Assembly: GCA_964523405.1 (NCBI GenBank)
Contig: CAZGAQ010000002.1
Coordinates: forward strand, 186,001 to 250,000
Reading direction: 5' to 3'
Length of the DNA: 64,000 bases
Source: CAZGAQ01 sp964523405
Lineage (GTDB): Bacteria; Planctomycetota; Phycisphaerae; UBA1845; Fen-1342
Shown in pieces: positions 55,372-64,000 of this stretch (positions within the stretch are counted from its first letter, which is position 1; each line of letters starts with the position of its first letter). The notes beneath the pieces are model-generated. The model was not told the DNA's origin. It ran no database searches and saw only the letters and a program-made list of their open reading frames with translations. Both the position numbers and the translations under genes were made by a program.

Positions 55372-56787
55372 ATGCCACTCACCGCTCTGGCGTTCTGGAC
55401 CGTGTACGTCGGCGGCATCTGCGCTGCGCTGGTGAACCCGGTCGTGGGCATCGCGCTGTACGTGCTGGTGTACCACCTCAATCCCGAAGCGCAGTGGTGG
55501 TGGGGCGCGTCGATCGGCAGCGCGGGGCTGCGCACGTCGTTCGTCGTGGCGCTGGCGACGGCGGTCGGCATGGTGGTGCAGCGCCCCAGGCTGGACCCCG
55601 GGGCACGGCAGTTTCCCCTGGCCTACGTGCTGTCGCTGTCGTTCGGCGTGATCGCCCTGGGTAGTCTGATCTGGGGTACGGAGCTTTCGGACCGCGGTGA
55701 GTTCCTGGCGTGGAAGTTCGCCAAGCAGCTCCTGTTCCTGTTTCTGCTGATCCGGTGCGTGCGCACGCCGGCCCACTACCAAGCGGTGCTGCTGAGCTGG
55801 CTGCTGGGGGTGCTCTACCTGGGATACCAGGCGCGCGGCGGCATGGGGCGCATCACAGACGGTCGCCTGTCGACCGGCATCGGCGGCCCGGACTTTGCGG
55901 AGTCGAGCGGCCTGGCGGTCCACGTCGTGGCGACGCTACCGCTCATCGGCGCGATGTTCTTCATGTGCCGGAGTTGGTGGGGCCGCATCTTCACGTTGCT
56001 CACCGGTGCGCTCGCCGTGGACATGATTGTCATGACCCGGACGCGCAATGCCATCGTCGGGCTCGCAGCCGCAGCGGCGGCGTGCGTCCTGGCCCTGCCG
56101 CGGGGCTATCGCGTCAAAGGTCTCCTGGCGGTCGTTGCCGGCGCGGTCTTGGCGATCCAACTGACGGACGCGGCCTGGTGGCGCCGCATGGACACGATCT
56201 CGGTGTACGCAGGAGACCCCTCCGCCACCAGCCGGCTCACGTACTGGAAGGCCGCGTTTCAGATGGCGGACGACTATCCCTTTGGCATCGGCCTAGGCAA
56301 TTTCCACCACTTGGTCATGCGGTACGTGCCCGGGCTGACGATCACGCGCGCGGCACACAGCACGGTCATGGCCTGCCTGGCCGAACTGGGCTGGCCGGGA
56401 CTGACCCTCTTTCTGGCGATTATCGCCGTGACGTTCTGGCGCCTCGGACAGGTCCGTAGGACGGCGGCCCAGCTCCCCGCGCTGCTGGATATCCGGTTGT
56501 ACCGCTGGTCGACGCGCTTCCATCTGGGCTGGCACGCGGTCGCGCTCCGCGCGGCGCTGCTCGGCTACCTGGGCTGCGCGCTGTTTACGACGCGCCTGTT
56601 CAGCGAGGACTTCTGGCTGCTGCTCGGCCTGGCCATGTGCCTGCACAATATCAGTCGCACGCTGCCCGCGGAGGAAGACGAGATCGTGGACGAAGAGCCG
56701 CTGGCCGTTCCCGTGCGGCCGCCCGGCGTAAGACGGCCCGCGACCGGCCGCCCGGCCTTGCCCGGGTTGGCCGCGGAGCCCCGGTGA
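55372..56787 (+). CDS. O-antigen-ligase-like membrane protein
   Basis: A 471-residue protein with about ten to twelve membrane helices. The N-terminal stretch (NPVVGIALYVLVYHLNPEAQ) resembles the exosortase-A-associated O-glycosylation ligase family, and the large loop contains GIGLGNFHHLVMRYVPG and THAAHSTVMACLAELGWPGL-like residues (TRAAHSTVMACLAELG), with the His typical of Wzy/WaaL proteins. It would polymerise or transfer the lipid-linked glycan on the outer face of the inner membrane. The C-terminal 50 residues are charged and soluble. The next start follows 9 nt after its stop. Confidence 0.88.
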   Translation: MPLTALAFWTVYVGGICAALVNPVVGIALYVLVYHLNPEAQWWWGASIGSAGLRTSFVVALATAVGMVVQRPRLDPGARQFPLAYVLSLSFGVIALGSLIWGTELSDRGEFLAWKFAKQLLFLFLLIRCVRTPAHYQAVLLSWLLGVLYLGYQARGGMGRITDGRLSTGIGGPDFAESSGLAVHVVATLPLIGAMFFMCRSWWGRIFTLLTGALAVDMIVMTRTRNAIVGLAAAAAACVLALPRGYRVKGLLAVVAGAVLAIQLTDAAWWRRMDTISVYAGDPSATSRLTYWKAAFQMADDYPFGIGLGNFHHLVMRYVPGLTITRAAHSTVMACLAELGWPGLTLFLAIIAVTFWRLGQVRRTAAQLPALLDIRLYRWSTRFHLGWHAVALRAALLGYLGCALFTTRLFSEDFWLLLGLAMCLHNISRTLPAEEDEIVDEEPLAVPVRPPGVRRPATGRPALPGLAAEPR

Positions 56788-56796
56788 GTGAGCCGT

Positions 56797-59247
56797 ATGA
56801 ACATCGCGTTGATCATTGAACGTCTCGTCGGCGGCGGGGCGGAACGCGTCGTGGCACAGCTCGCGCTGGGGCTGCAGCAACGTGGCTACGGCGTGTTCGT
56901 TTACTGCCTGCGCACGCCGGGAGAGCCGGGCGCGGCTTTGGCGGATGCCGGGGTGCGTGTGCGGGCCGCGGACAGTCGTGGGCGGGACCCGGGTCTGGCA
57001 TGGCGGCTGCTTCGCTGGTTGCAGGCCGATCGCATCGACGTGGCGCATGCCCACAGCAGCGCGGCCGTCGTGTGGACGCTGCCGGGGGCGCGGCTGCTCG
57101 GCATCCCTGTCATTCAGACGCGACACGGCACACTGCTCGGTCCTCCCTCGCGCTACCGCCGGCTGGCGGAGACCTGCGCGCCGGCCATCGCGCGGACCGT
57201 CATTGTCGCCGAAGCGCTGCGCGCCCGGCTGCGGCCACGGCGCGTGGCGCGGGCGGCGGTGCACATTCCCAACGGACTGGACCAGCCCGTGGTTCCGCGG
57301 CTCACGGCCCGGGCCGAACTGGCGGACGTCTGCGGTCGTACCCTGAACGGGCCGGTGATTCTGTACGTGGGTACGCTTTGCCCGGAGAAGGACATCTGCG
57401 GCCTGCTGACGGCCTATGCACTGGTGCGACGTGACGTGCCGGAGGCGCAGCTCGTGTGCATCGGTCCGCAGCGCCAGCCGGAATACTGGGAAGCGGTGCA
57501 GCGCTGTGTCACGACCCTGGGACTCGACGGGCACGCGGTGTTCACCGGCGCCGTGACGGAGCCGTGGCGACTCATGGCGGGCGCCGATGTGTTCTGCCTC
57601 GCCAGCGCGACGGAGGCGCTGCCGAACGTGCTGTTGGAGGCCATGAGCCAGGGGGTGCCGATTGTCGCCACGACGGTCGGCGACGTGGGGCGGTTGCATA
57701 GTGACGTAAACGGCCCGTGGCTGCTCCAGCACGGTGAGACGGCACTGCTGGTGCCGCCGGGACAGCCGACCACCCTGGCGACCGCACTCGCCCTCACCCT
57801 AAACGATCCCCAGGGGGCCCGCGCCCGGGCCGAACAGGCGCAGCAACAATACCGTGCCCGACACACCAGCGTCCGGATGCTCGACGGTCACGAGGAGCTG
57901 TATGCCATGACCGCCCGCCCGCGACGCCGCGCCCAGGCGGGGCCGGTGCCGCCCCCAGGCACACGCCCGGCGGTGCTCATGCTCGGGCCGGCGCCGCCGC
58001 AGATCGGGGGGATGGTGACGTCGATTGGCCTGCTCATGAGCAGTCCGCTGCAGCAACAATACGAACTGCACCGGGGCGGGGTCTCATACGGGGCGCGCAC
58101 GGCGGCTGAGTTTGCCGCGGACGCGCCGCGCGTCGCGCCGGGGCGGTGGCCCGCGGTACGGCGGCACGTCGGGGCGCTGCGGGACTTGGCGCGTACCCTG
58201 CGAGACCGGCACATCGCGCTGCTGCACATTCACACGTGCAGCTATTTCTCCTTTTACCGCAATGCCGCCGACGCGGCCGTCGCCCGACGGCTGGGCTGTC
58301 GCGTACTGCTGCACATTCGGGGCAACCGTTTCGACCGCTTTTGCCGGGACAGCGGGCCGCTCGCGCGCCGCTTCATCCGGCGCACGCTCGAGCGTGCGGA
58401 CGGCGTCATCGTGCTGTCGCGGAGCTGGCGCGACGCCCTGCTGCCGTACGCGGGAAAGGCGCGGCTGTACGTCGTCCCCAATGCCTTCGACCCCGCGATC
58501 GTCGCCGCCGAGACACCGTCCCGTCCACCGGGCGACCGTCTCTGTCGCTTCGTGTTCCTGGCGGCGTTGACGCAAGCCAAGGGTTTGGCCGACCTCTTGG
58601 AAGCGGCCTGCCTGGCGCGGGACCACGGTGCGCGCTTCGAGCTGCTGATCGCCGGACCGGTCACGCCGGCGCAACAGCAGCGTTGGGACCGCCAGGTGCG
58701 CGATGGGCATCTGGAGGGCATCGTTCAGTTTGTCGGTCCGGTGCGCGGCGCGGACAAAGCCCGTTTCCTCGCGCAGGCCGACGTGCTTGTGCACCCCAGC
58801 CACAGCGAGGGTCTGCCGAATACCGTGTTGGAAGGAGCCGCCGCCGGTCTGCCCGTGATCGCTACCACGGTGGGTGCGGTTCCGGAGGTATTCGCGGAGT
58901 TGAACATCACGGATGTCGCGCACCAGCCGGTGCCGCTGCCGCTCGTGCCGCCGCACGCACCGGCGGCCCTGGCCGCGCAGATGCTTCGCCTCGCGGGCGA
59001 CCCCGGCGTCCGCGGCATGCTCGCCGCGGCCATGAGTCGGCACGTGCGCGCGAACTTCAACGTCGCGCTGCTTGCGCAACGGATCGCGGCGATCTACGCG
59101 GAGGTCCTGGGTACGCCGCCGAGCGCGCGGGCGACCACCGCTCCCCCGATGCGCGCGTGTGCACCCCCGCGGGTCGGTCGGGCCGCAGCAGCCACGGGTG
59201 ACCAAGCGGCTGCAGACGTACCTCAACCGGAGGGGATCTCCGCATGA
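56797..59247 (+). CDS. fused double family 4 glycosyltransferase
   Basis: An 816-residue protein with two full GT-B GT4 enzymes. The first (1-370) has ERLVGGGAERVVAQLALGLQ, ILYVGTLCPEKDICGLLTAY, EALPNVLLEAMSQGVPIVAT. The second (about 388-780) starts VLMLGPAPPQIGGMVTSIGL, then IRGNRFDRFCRD, FVFLAALTQAKGLADLLEA, HPSHSEGLPNTVLEGAAAGL. Both EX7E sites look intact. The halves are not close copies, so this is a fusion of two different enzymes rather than a recent duplication. ATG 56797 is used; a GTG lies 9 nt earlier. Overlaps the next gene by 4 nt. Confidence 0.92.
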   Translation: MNIALIIERLVGGGAERVVAQLALGLQQRGYGVFVYCLRTPGEPGAALADAGVRVRAADSRGRDPGLAWRLLRWLQADRIDVAHAHSSAAVVWTLPGARLLGIPVIQTRHGTLLGPPSRYRRLAETCAPAIARTVIVAEALRARLRPRRVARAAVHIPNGLDQPVVPRLTARAELADVCGRTLNGPVILYVGTLCPEKDICGLLTAYALVRRDVPEAQLVCIGPQRQPEYWEAVQRCVTTLGLDGHAVFTGAVTEPWRLMAGADVFCLASATEALPNVLLEAMSQGVPIVATTVGDVGRLHSDVNGPWLLQHGETALLVPPGQPTTLATALALTLNDPQGARARAEQAQQQYRARHTSVRMLDGHEELYAMTARPRRRAQAGPVPPPGTRPAVLMLGPAPPQIGGMVTSIGLLMSSPLQQQYELHRGGVSYGARTAAEFAADAPRVAPGRWPAVRRHVGALRDLARTLRDRHIALLHIHTCSYFSFYRNAADAAVARRLGCRVLLHIRGNRFDRFCRDSGPLARRFIRRTLERADGVIVLSRSWRDALLPYAGKARLYVVPNAFDPAIVAAETPSRPPGDRLCRFVFLAALTQAKGLADLLEAACLARDHGARFELLIAGPVTPAQQQRWDRQVRDGHLEGIVQFVGPVRGADKARFLAQADVLVHPSHSEGLPNTVLEGAAAGLPVIATTVGAVPEVFAELNITDVAHQPVPLPLVPPHAPAALAAQMLRLAGDPGVRGMLAAAMSRHVRANFNVALLAQRIAAIYAEVLGTPPSARATTAPPMRACAPPRVGRAAAATGDQAAADVPQPEGISA

Positions 59248-60632
59248 GTCTTGCGGCATGGCTGGCCCGCCACGCGACGTACCCGCTGCACGAGCGACTG
59301 CGCGGCCGGCCGACGTTGCGGACGCTCCAGGCGCTGCAGGACCTCTGCTGCCAGTCGCCTGCTGACGTGGCACGGCTGGCGGCGGAGCGGCTGCGTGCCC
59401 TGCTCGCTTTTGCCGCCGCGCGGCTACCCTACTACGCGGAGGTCCTGGCGCGCCAGGCGGTGCGCCCGGATGCGCCGGACCTCTATGATGCATTCGTGCG
59501 GCTGCCGGTGCTGCGGAAGGCCGACATTCGGCGGCACGCCGCAGGGATGCGCTGGGCGGACGTGCCCGGCGGACCCATTCGCCACTCCAGCGGCGGCACG
59601 ACCGGCGACACGCTGGCGTTCCACATTGATCGCACGCGGCAGGCCGAGGACCTCGCAGCGCGGCTGTTCATGCAGGGGCTATATGGCGTGCGCCCCGGCG
59701 ACCGGCGACTCCACCTGTGGGGCTCGCCGATTGAGGCCCGGGGCGGGCGTTTGAAGCGCTGGCGCGATCGATTGCTCAACGAGTTCCTGATCAGTGCCTT
59801 TGACCTCGCCCCCGCGCAGCTCGAGCACCATCTCGCCACACTGCACCGCCTGCGCCCCGCGGTGCTGTACGGCTATCCGACGGCCGCCGTCGTGCTGGCG
59901 CAGCACGCAGCAGCGCGTTACGGGCCGCGCGACTTTCCGTGGCTGAAGCTGATCGTGCTGACGGGCGAAGAAGTCACAGCGGAACAGCGCGACCAGGTGC
60001 GGGCGGTGTTTGGCTGCCCGGTGGGCGTCGAGTACGGCAATCGCGAAGTGGGCTTGATCGCCCACACGTGTCCCCAGGGTACGCTGCACACGCTCGCGCC
60101 CCATATCTATGTCGAGATTCTCCCCGGGCCGCAACCGGCGCAAGCGGAGGTCTGCGGCGAGATTGTGTGCACGACGTTGAACGTGCGGGCCCAGCCATTC
60201 ATCCGCTATCGACTGGGCGACGTGGGCGGCTGGCCGCGGGAGGCCTGCTCCTGCGGGTTGCCGTTGCCGGCGCTACGCCTGGTGGGCGGCAAGGTGACCG
60301 GGTTCATCGCGCTCCCCGGTGGGCGCTTGTGCCACGGGGCCGTCACCTCGCATATCCTGCGGGGCGAGCCGGGGATTGTGGCGTTCAAGACGTATCAGCG
60401 GGCCCTCGACGAGTTTGAGGTACTGCTGGCGACGGGCCCGGGCTTCGACTCCGCGACGTGCGCGCGTATCCGCGAGCGTTATCGGCGGCTCTTTGGCGCC
60501 CAGGTTACCGTCGACGTTCGGCTCGTCGACGAGATCCCGCCCGACCCTTCCGGCAAGCACCGCTACGTCGTCTCCGCCGTTGCACCTCAGTATGACCATT
60601 TCGAGCTTGTGGCGCCGACCGCGGACCTGTAG
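59244..60632 (+). CDS. CapK/phenylacetate-CoA-ligase-like adenylate-forming enzyme
   Basis: A 462-residue protein of the phenylacetate-CoA ligase family found in capsule and exopolysaccharide loci (CapK-like). The ATP-binding loop is HSSGGTTGDTLAFH (SSGTTGxxL type), with GYPTAAVVLAQHA, LTGEEVTAEQRDQ, VEYGNREVGLIAHTC (adenine region) and RYRLGDVG (the Asp that contacts ribose). A CxC near residue 333 (EACSCGLPLP) is usual for this family. It may activate an acid that decorates the glycan (inference). Overlaps the preceding gene by 4 nt. Confidence 0.9.
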   Translation: MSLAAWLARHATYPLHERLRGRPTLRTLQALQDLCCQSPADVARLAAERLRALLAFAAARLPYYAEVLARQAVRPDAPDLYDAFVRLPVLRKADIRRHAAGMRWADVPGGPIRHSSGGTTGDTLAFHIDRTRQAEDLAARLFMQGLYGVRPGDRRLHLWGSPIEARGGRLKRWRDRLLNEFLISAFDLAPAQLEHHLATLHRLRPAVLYGYPTAAVVLAQHAAARYGPRDFPWLKLIVLTGEEVTAEQRDQVRAVFGCPVGVEYGNREVGLIAHTCPQGTLHTLAPHIYVEILPGPQPAQAEVCGEIVCTTLNVRAQPFIRYRLGDVGGWPREACSCGLPLPALRLVGGKVTGFIALPGGRLCHGAVTSHILRGEPGIVAFKTYQRALDEFEVLLATGPGFDSATCARIRERYRRLFGAQVTVDVRLVDEIPPDPSGKHRYVVSAVAPQYDHFELVAPTADL

Positions 60633-60735
60633 TTATCGGCGGCGCCAGGCCGCCGGACGCGGCCCGCGGGCGCGCGCCCGGCAGCGACCGAAAGAAACAG
60701 CTCATCCTTTACGCGGGCTGGACGATGAAACGGAT

Positions 60736-61254
60736 ATGGTGCCACTGCGTCCACAGGCCGCGGACACGCCCCCTGCCGAGCGGCGACTCGCGCTGTTGCG
60801 CGCCGGCACCACACGCCGCGTACGCCCCCTGCGAGACCAGATCATCCCACCCGCACCCGGCGACGCGTCCGCCGGCGCTCAGTCCGCGCCGCGGAAACCG
60901 CAACTGCTCTGCGGTACCTGCGGCAAGCCCATCGAGGACCCCGGGGCAGGACACACGGCGCGCTGCGAGCACTGCGGCCATCACATGGTCGTTCCGCACC
61001 ACATTCGCGTCGAGTGCGACCGGTGCGGGCACACGATGCGCGCGCGTCTGCGGGAAATCGGGACTGAGCGCTTGTGCGCCCGATGCAGCCAGACGATCAC
61101 CATCGGGGATGTGGTGCTCGTGCCCCGTCGCAGTGCGCGGTCGCAGGCGCGCCACCACTACGCGGGCGGGACGCCCCAGGCCGACGCGGCCTGGGCGGTG
61201 TTGATCCTTGGGCTTACGCTGGTCATCACGCTGTTGGGGCTCACCATCCTGTAG
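60736..61254 (+). CDS. zinc-ribbon protein with C-terminal membrane helix
   Basis: A 172-residue protein. Three zinc-knuckle pairs follow a basic Pro-rich start: CGTCGKPI...CEHCGHHM, CDRCGHTM and CARCSQTI, which can make two ribbons. The protein ends in one hydrophobic helix (AWAVLILGLTLVITLLGLTI), so it is tail-anchored. The frame continues open upstream to 60319 inside the CapK-like gene, but ATG 60736 is the first sensible start; a nearby ATG at 60725 is in another frame. Its last 97 nt overlap the convergent glycosyltransferase. Function unknown; other zinc-ribbon membrane genes occur at 2862 and 46646. Confidence 0.75.
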   Translation: MVPLRPQAADTPPAERRLALLRAGTTRRVRPLRDQIIPPAPGDASAGAQSAPRKPQLLCGTCGKPIEDPGAGHTARCEHCGHHMVVPHHIRVECDRCGHTMRARLREIGTERLCARCSQTITIGDVVLVPRRSARSQARHHYAGGTPQADAAWAVLILGLTLVITLLGLTIL

Positions 61255-62438
61255 TCGTCGCGCGCCTGCTCCTGTGGCGCCGCCTGTGACTGACCATTCC
61301 CGCTGACGAGTTCGGAGAGGTAATCGACGCGTGCGTCCCATCCGTCGGCGCGGACGAGGTCCTGGCGCGCTTCCGGATGCCCATCCGCCGCGATCCGCAA
61401 GGCGGATTCGCACGCCGCGAGGAATTCGGGCAGTGTATCGGCAAGTTGGACAGCGGGACCGTAGCCCCGTACGGTGTCCATGGAGGCGGAGACGACCGGC
61501 AGGCCAGCGGCGAGATATTCGCGCAGCTTGATGGGGTTGACTGCCTGCACGAGGCGATTCTGGCGAAACGGAATCAGCCCGACATCGAACCCGCGGCAGT
61601 ACGCGGGCAACTGCTCGTAAGGGCGGCCTTTGAGCCAGTGTACATTCGGCACCGCGGCCAGCGCGCCGAGATCGCAGCGGGTATCGCCGAGGAGCACGAT
61701 GGACCAGTCGGGGCGCCGCCGGGCCGCCTGCACGAGCAGGTCCAGGTCGACGTAGTCGCTCACGATGCCCATATAGCCGAGCACGGGCCGGCGAATGCGG
61801 CGCAGGTCGGCAGGAATCGCCGACTCGGGCAGGTGCGGCACGCAGGCGAAGTGGGCGAAATCCACCCCGTGCGGGACCAGGTGGACACGCGGGTGCAGCG
61901 GCTGGCGCTCGGTGAAGAGCTTGGCCGAGGTCGTGATGACGACATCGCTGGCCGCGAGGGTCCGGTGCTCCAGGCGCTCTACGAGCGCGGTATTGAAGCC
62001 GCTGAACGCCGCAAAGTCGTCGACGCAGTAATAGACGACGCGCTCGGTAATCAGGCGGGCCGGCAATTCGGGGATGTCGGGCGTGAAGAGCCAGAGCTGG
62101 ACCGGGCGGCTGGGCAACCGTCGCAGCGCGGCGCGGATCTGCCGCGCGATGGCCACGCCGTTGAGCCAGCGGGCCCAGGGCACCTCGGGCATCGGAATCA
62201 GGAGTGGGGACAAGACGTCGAGCGTGGGCAGCACGCGCTGCACGCCCCCGGCGACGCGGCAGAGGCGCTGCCACAGCAAGCGACCGTCGCGCGCGCTGAG
62301 CTGGGGGCGACGCGAGGCGTGGTAGTTGACCCACAGGACATGATTCCGGCGGGCCAGCGTACGCATCACGTGGTGCTTGCTGGTGGGGTGATCGAACCAG
62401 CTGCTGGCGATACAGACGATATTCCGGTCAGAGATCAC
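61158..62438 (-). CDS. family 4-like glycosyltransferase
   Basis: A 426-residue GT-B enzyme. Recognisable parts are NIVCIASSWFDHPTSKHHVM, VVYYCVDDFAAFSGF, VHLVPHGVDFAHF, VLGYMGIVSDYVDLDLL, WSIVLLGDTRCDLG, PYEQLPAYCRGFDVGLIPF and NPIKLREYLAAGLPVV. These fit the glycosyltransferases seen in exopolysaccharide loci next to EpsH genes. GTG 62438 is chosen: it overlaps the upstream stop as GTGA and has GGAGG about 11 nt upstream. A TTG at 62465 is the alternative. The last 40 residues after SELVSGNG look unstructured and run over the convergent zinc-ribbon gene. Confidence 0.9.
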   Translation of the reverse strand: MISDRNIVCIASSWFDHPTSKHHVMRTLARRNHVLWVNYHASRRPQLSARDGRLLWQRLCRVAGGVQRVLPTLDVLSPLLIPMPEVPWARWLNGVAIARQIRAALRRLPSRPVQLWLFTPDIPELPARLITERVVYYCVDDFAAFSGFNTALVERLEHRTLAASDVVITTSAKLFTERQPLHPRVHLVPHGVDFAHFACVPHLPESAIPADLRRIRRPVLGYMGIVSDYVDLDLLVQAARRRPDWSIVLLGDTRCDLGALAAVPNVHWLKGRPYEQLPAYCRGFDVGLIPFRQNRLVQAVNPIKLREYLAAGLPVVSASMDTVRGYGPAVQLADTLPEFLAACESALRIAADGHPEARQDLVRADGWDARVDYLSELVSGNGQSQAAPQEQARDDYRMVSPNSVMTSVSPRINTAQAASAWGVPPA

Positions 62439-63694
62439 GACAACAGGGCCTCCGACAGCCCGCAAACCTGGTGGGCGGCGCTCATACGCGTGACCGTGTC
62501 CGCCCGGGCCGCGCCGGGCGCCTGCGCGAGCAGAGCCTCCAGCTGCAGCAGCGTGTCCTCGGCACGGTAGTTCTGCACGGCGACCGCCCGCGCCCGGACG
62601 GCCAGGGCGCGCGCTGGAGCGTCATCACGCAGCAGGCGCACCACGTCCCCCGCGAAGCCTGCGGCGGAGCCGGCCACCAAGAACGGCGGCGGATCGTCGT
62701 AGTCGATGCCGGCAGCGGCCGGCGGGCTCACGACGATGGCCCGGGCGGCGGCGAGCGCCTCGATGAGTTTGGTCTGCACGCCAATCTGCTCGCGCGCGGG
62801 GCACGCGAAGACGCGCATCTGGCGCCAGTACGGCAGGATGTCCGGCACGGAGCCGGTCACACAGACGGCCGGATCGCGGGCCCAGCGGCGCACACTCGCG
62901 ACGGGCCGCGAGCCGACGATCAGCCAGCGCGCCCCGGGCACCACCTGCTTGACGCGCGGCCACACCTGCCGGCCGAACCAGTTCACCGCGCGCACGTTCG
63001 GAGCGTACGACATCGACCCGACGATGCCGACGACCGGCGCGCGCGGGAGGTCGCCGGGACGCGCGTCGGCGTACGGGGTCAGGTCGACGCCGGTGCGCAC
63101 GACGCGCGCCTGCGCCCGCAGTGCGGTCGGCAACTTCTGGCGCTCCGAAGCGTTGACGAGCACGGTCACATCGTGGGCGCGGATCCACGCCGCCTCGGCC
63201 CGCGGCAGGCGCCGCGCTTCGAGGCCGTAGAGCCAGCGCAGCGGTGGCAGACTGCGGCGCGCGAAGCAGCCCCATTTCTCACTCTCGACATCGTTCATGT
63301 CGAGGACGCGGCGCGTCGCGGGCACCAGATCGGCGTAGACAGACATGGCTGGCGAGAAGGTCAGGAGGGCATCAAAGCGCAGCGCACGGCCCCAGTCGGC
63401 CAGGACCGCGGCCAGCCGCGGATCGTAGAAATAGCCCTCGTTGATGCTGGCGCCGGCGAGCAGGCGCGCGGCGCCGCGCGCCAACGAACGCTGGTGCGAG
63501 CGCACGAAGACGGCGACCTCGCGGCAGCGGGCGCGGACGTGGGCCAGGTCCTCCGGCGTCGGCGCCTCGCGGTCGACGCAGGCGAGCCAGACCTCGTGGC
63601 GGCGAGCCAGATGCGCGACCTCGCCCCAGGAGCGGATGCGATCGCCCCGGTTGGGCGGGTACGGGAACCGATGTGTGACCACCAGGACGCGCAT
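62435..63694 (-). CDS. PEP-CTERM/EpsH-associated sugar transferase (GT4)
   Basis: A 419-residue GT-B enzyme. The start LVVTHRFPYPPNRGDRIRSW, then LDMNDVESEKWGCFAR, PLRWLYGLEARRLPRAEAAW, FLVNAS-like (VTVLVNASERQKL), VGIVGSMSYAPNVRAVNWF, WLIVGSRPVASVRRW and IGVQTKLIEALAAARAIVVS. This order matches the sugar transferase family tied to PEP-CTERM/EpsH1 (exosortase A) systems, recalled as TIGR03087. It ends in a GTGA overlap with the next minus-strand gene and lies 6 nt after the FemAB-like stop, so three genes form one transcript. Confidence 0.92.
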   Translation of the reverse strand: MRVLVVTHRFPYPPNRGDRIRSWGEVAHLARRHEVWLACVDREAPTPEDLAHVRARCREVAVFVRSHQRSLARGAARLLAGASINEGYFYDPRLAAVLADWGRALRFDALLTFSPAMSVYADLVPATRRVLDMNDVESEKWGCFARRSLPPLRWLYGLEARRLPRAEAAWIRAHDVTVLVNASERQKLPTALRAQARVVRTGVDLTPYADARPGDLPRAPVVGIVGSMSYAPNVRAVNWFGRQVWPRVKQVVPGARWLIVGSRPVASVRRWARDPAVCVTGSVPDILPYWRQMRVFACPAREQIGVQTKLIEALAAARAIVVSPPAAAGIDYDDPPPFLVAGSAAGFAGDVVRLLRDDAPARALAVRARAVAVQNYRAEDTLLQLEALLAQAPGAARADTVTRMSAAHQVCGLSEALLS

Positions 63695-63700
63695 GCACCT

Positions 63701-64000
63701 CTATCCAGGAAGGGACCGTGACAGCCACGCCCCCAGGATCTGCGTCACGGGCAACGGCAACCGCGTCCACGCGCGGCGCGCCAACGCGAAGCGCGGGTTG
63801 GTCGGTTTCAGATCCGGCGCCCGCTCGCCCGGCGGCACATAGCGCTGATAGCCCAGCGGGCGCGGCTCGAAGCCCTGATTCTTCTTGAAACCCGCCGCGC
63901 CAGCGTTGTCCGCGCGGCTGCGGCCGTAGTCGAAGCGTCGCACGCCGGCCGCGACCGCCTGCTCCATGATCGACCAGTAGAGGAGATTCGTGGCCCCGTC
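63701..64000 (-). CDS. FemAB-like protein, C-terminal part (5' end beyond window)
   Basis: At least 99 residues are visible. The strand runs in from the right edge with NLLYWSIMEQAVAAGVRRFD, then YGRSRADNAGAAGFKKNQGF and EPRPLGYQRYV. This is the end of an acetyltransferase (GNAT/FemAB-fold) protein like the FemAB-related family of PEP-CTERM loci, recalled as TIGR03019. It would move an amino acid or acyl group onto a wall or glycan precursor. The tail (ARRAWTRLPLPVTQILGAW) is helical and basic. The start lies outside, so length and ribosome site cannot be judged. Confidence 0.85.
   Translation of the reverse strand, partial: DGATNLLYWSIMEQAVAAGVRRFDYGRSRADNAGAAGFKKNQGFEPRPLGYQRYVPPGERAPDLKPTNPRFALARRAWTRLPLPVTQILGAWLSRSLPG

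Overview
The window is about 64 kb of very GC-rich bacterial DNA with tightly packed genes on both strands. No rRNA, tRNA, CRISPR array, insertion sequence or phage gene was recognised. The gene content points to a Planctomycetota-like bacterium, perhaps a Phycisphaerae relative (inference). It has an ECF sigma factor overlapping a membrane Ser/Thr kinase with a repeat-rich C-terminus, three membrane proteins with a short CxxC zinc ribbon, many small lipoproteins, a giant UvrA with three ABC modules (long UvrA proteins are also known in Chlamydiae), and a large exopolysaccharide locus.

Region 1 (1-14.9 kb) is mixed metabolism and envelope. On the minus strand lie a von Willebrand A membrane protein (cut by the window edge), a universal stress protein and a carbamate kinase. 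A zinc-ribbon membrane protein follows on the plus strand with an apparent frameshift in a C9 run. S-adenosylhomocysteine hydrolase (minus) is preceded by two hairpins with the same loop and followed by a G-quadruplex motif. A gene-poor 0.9 kb comes next, then three small membrane-anchored proteins. A plus-strand pair encodes a cyclic-2,3-diphosphoglycerate-synthetase-like GTPase and a GHMP sugar kinase fused to a sugar-1-phosphate nucleotidyltransferase. A mechanosensitive channel with a triplicated N-terminal domain and two small lipoproteins close the region.

Region 2 (15-37.4 kb) is housekeeping and stress. It holds an alkaline-phosphatase-superfamily lipoprotein overlapping a GH113-like glycosidase, an unknown secreted protein, a PfkB kinase with an RNA 2',3'-cyclic phosphodiesterase, the long UvrA, threonine synthase, IspE, a bacteriohemerythrin, a Tat-exported phosphoesterase, a long coiled-coil protein, an alpha/beta hydrolase, the sigma factor/kinase pair and a BFD-like [2Fe-2S] protein.

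Region 3 (37.3-64 kb) is a polysaccharide locus. It contains a tandem GT2-GT2 enzyme, a Wzm/Wzt-type ABC exporter with a methyltransferase and two glycosyltransferases, an asparagine-synthase-like amidotransferase, a polyprenyl-phosphate sugar transferase, a VanZ-like protein, a run of overlapping glycosyltransferase genes (GT4, GT9, GT4), an O-antigen-ligase-like membrane protein, a fused GT4-GT4 enzyme, a CapK/phenylacetate-CoA-ligase-like enzyme, two minus-strand GT4 enzymes and a FemAB-like protein cut by the right edge. Several of these resemble families tied to exosortase A (PEP-CTERM/EpsH) loci, so the exosortase itself may lie just outside the window (inference). Most genes here overlap by 4 nt or sit a few nt apart, which implies long transcripts.

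Regulatory signals readable by eye include near-consensus -10 boxes. Three of them end only 6-7 nt before a start codon, which would give leaderless mRNAs. Several hairpins without a U-tract lie between or after genes.
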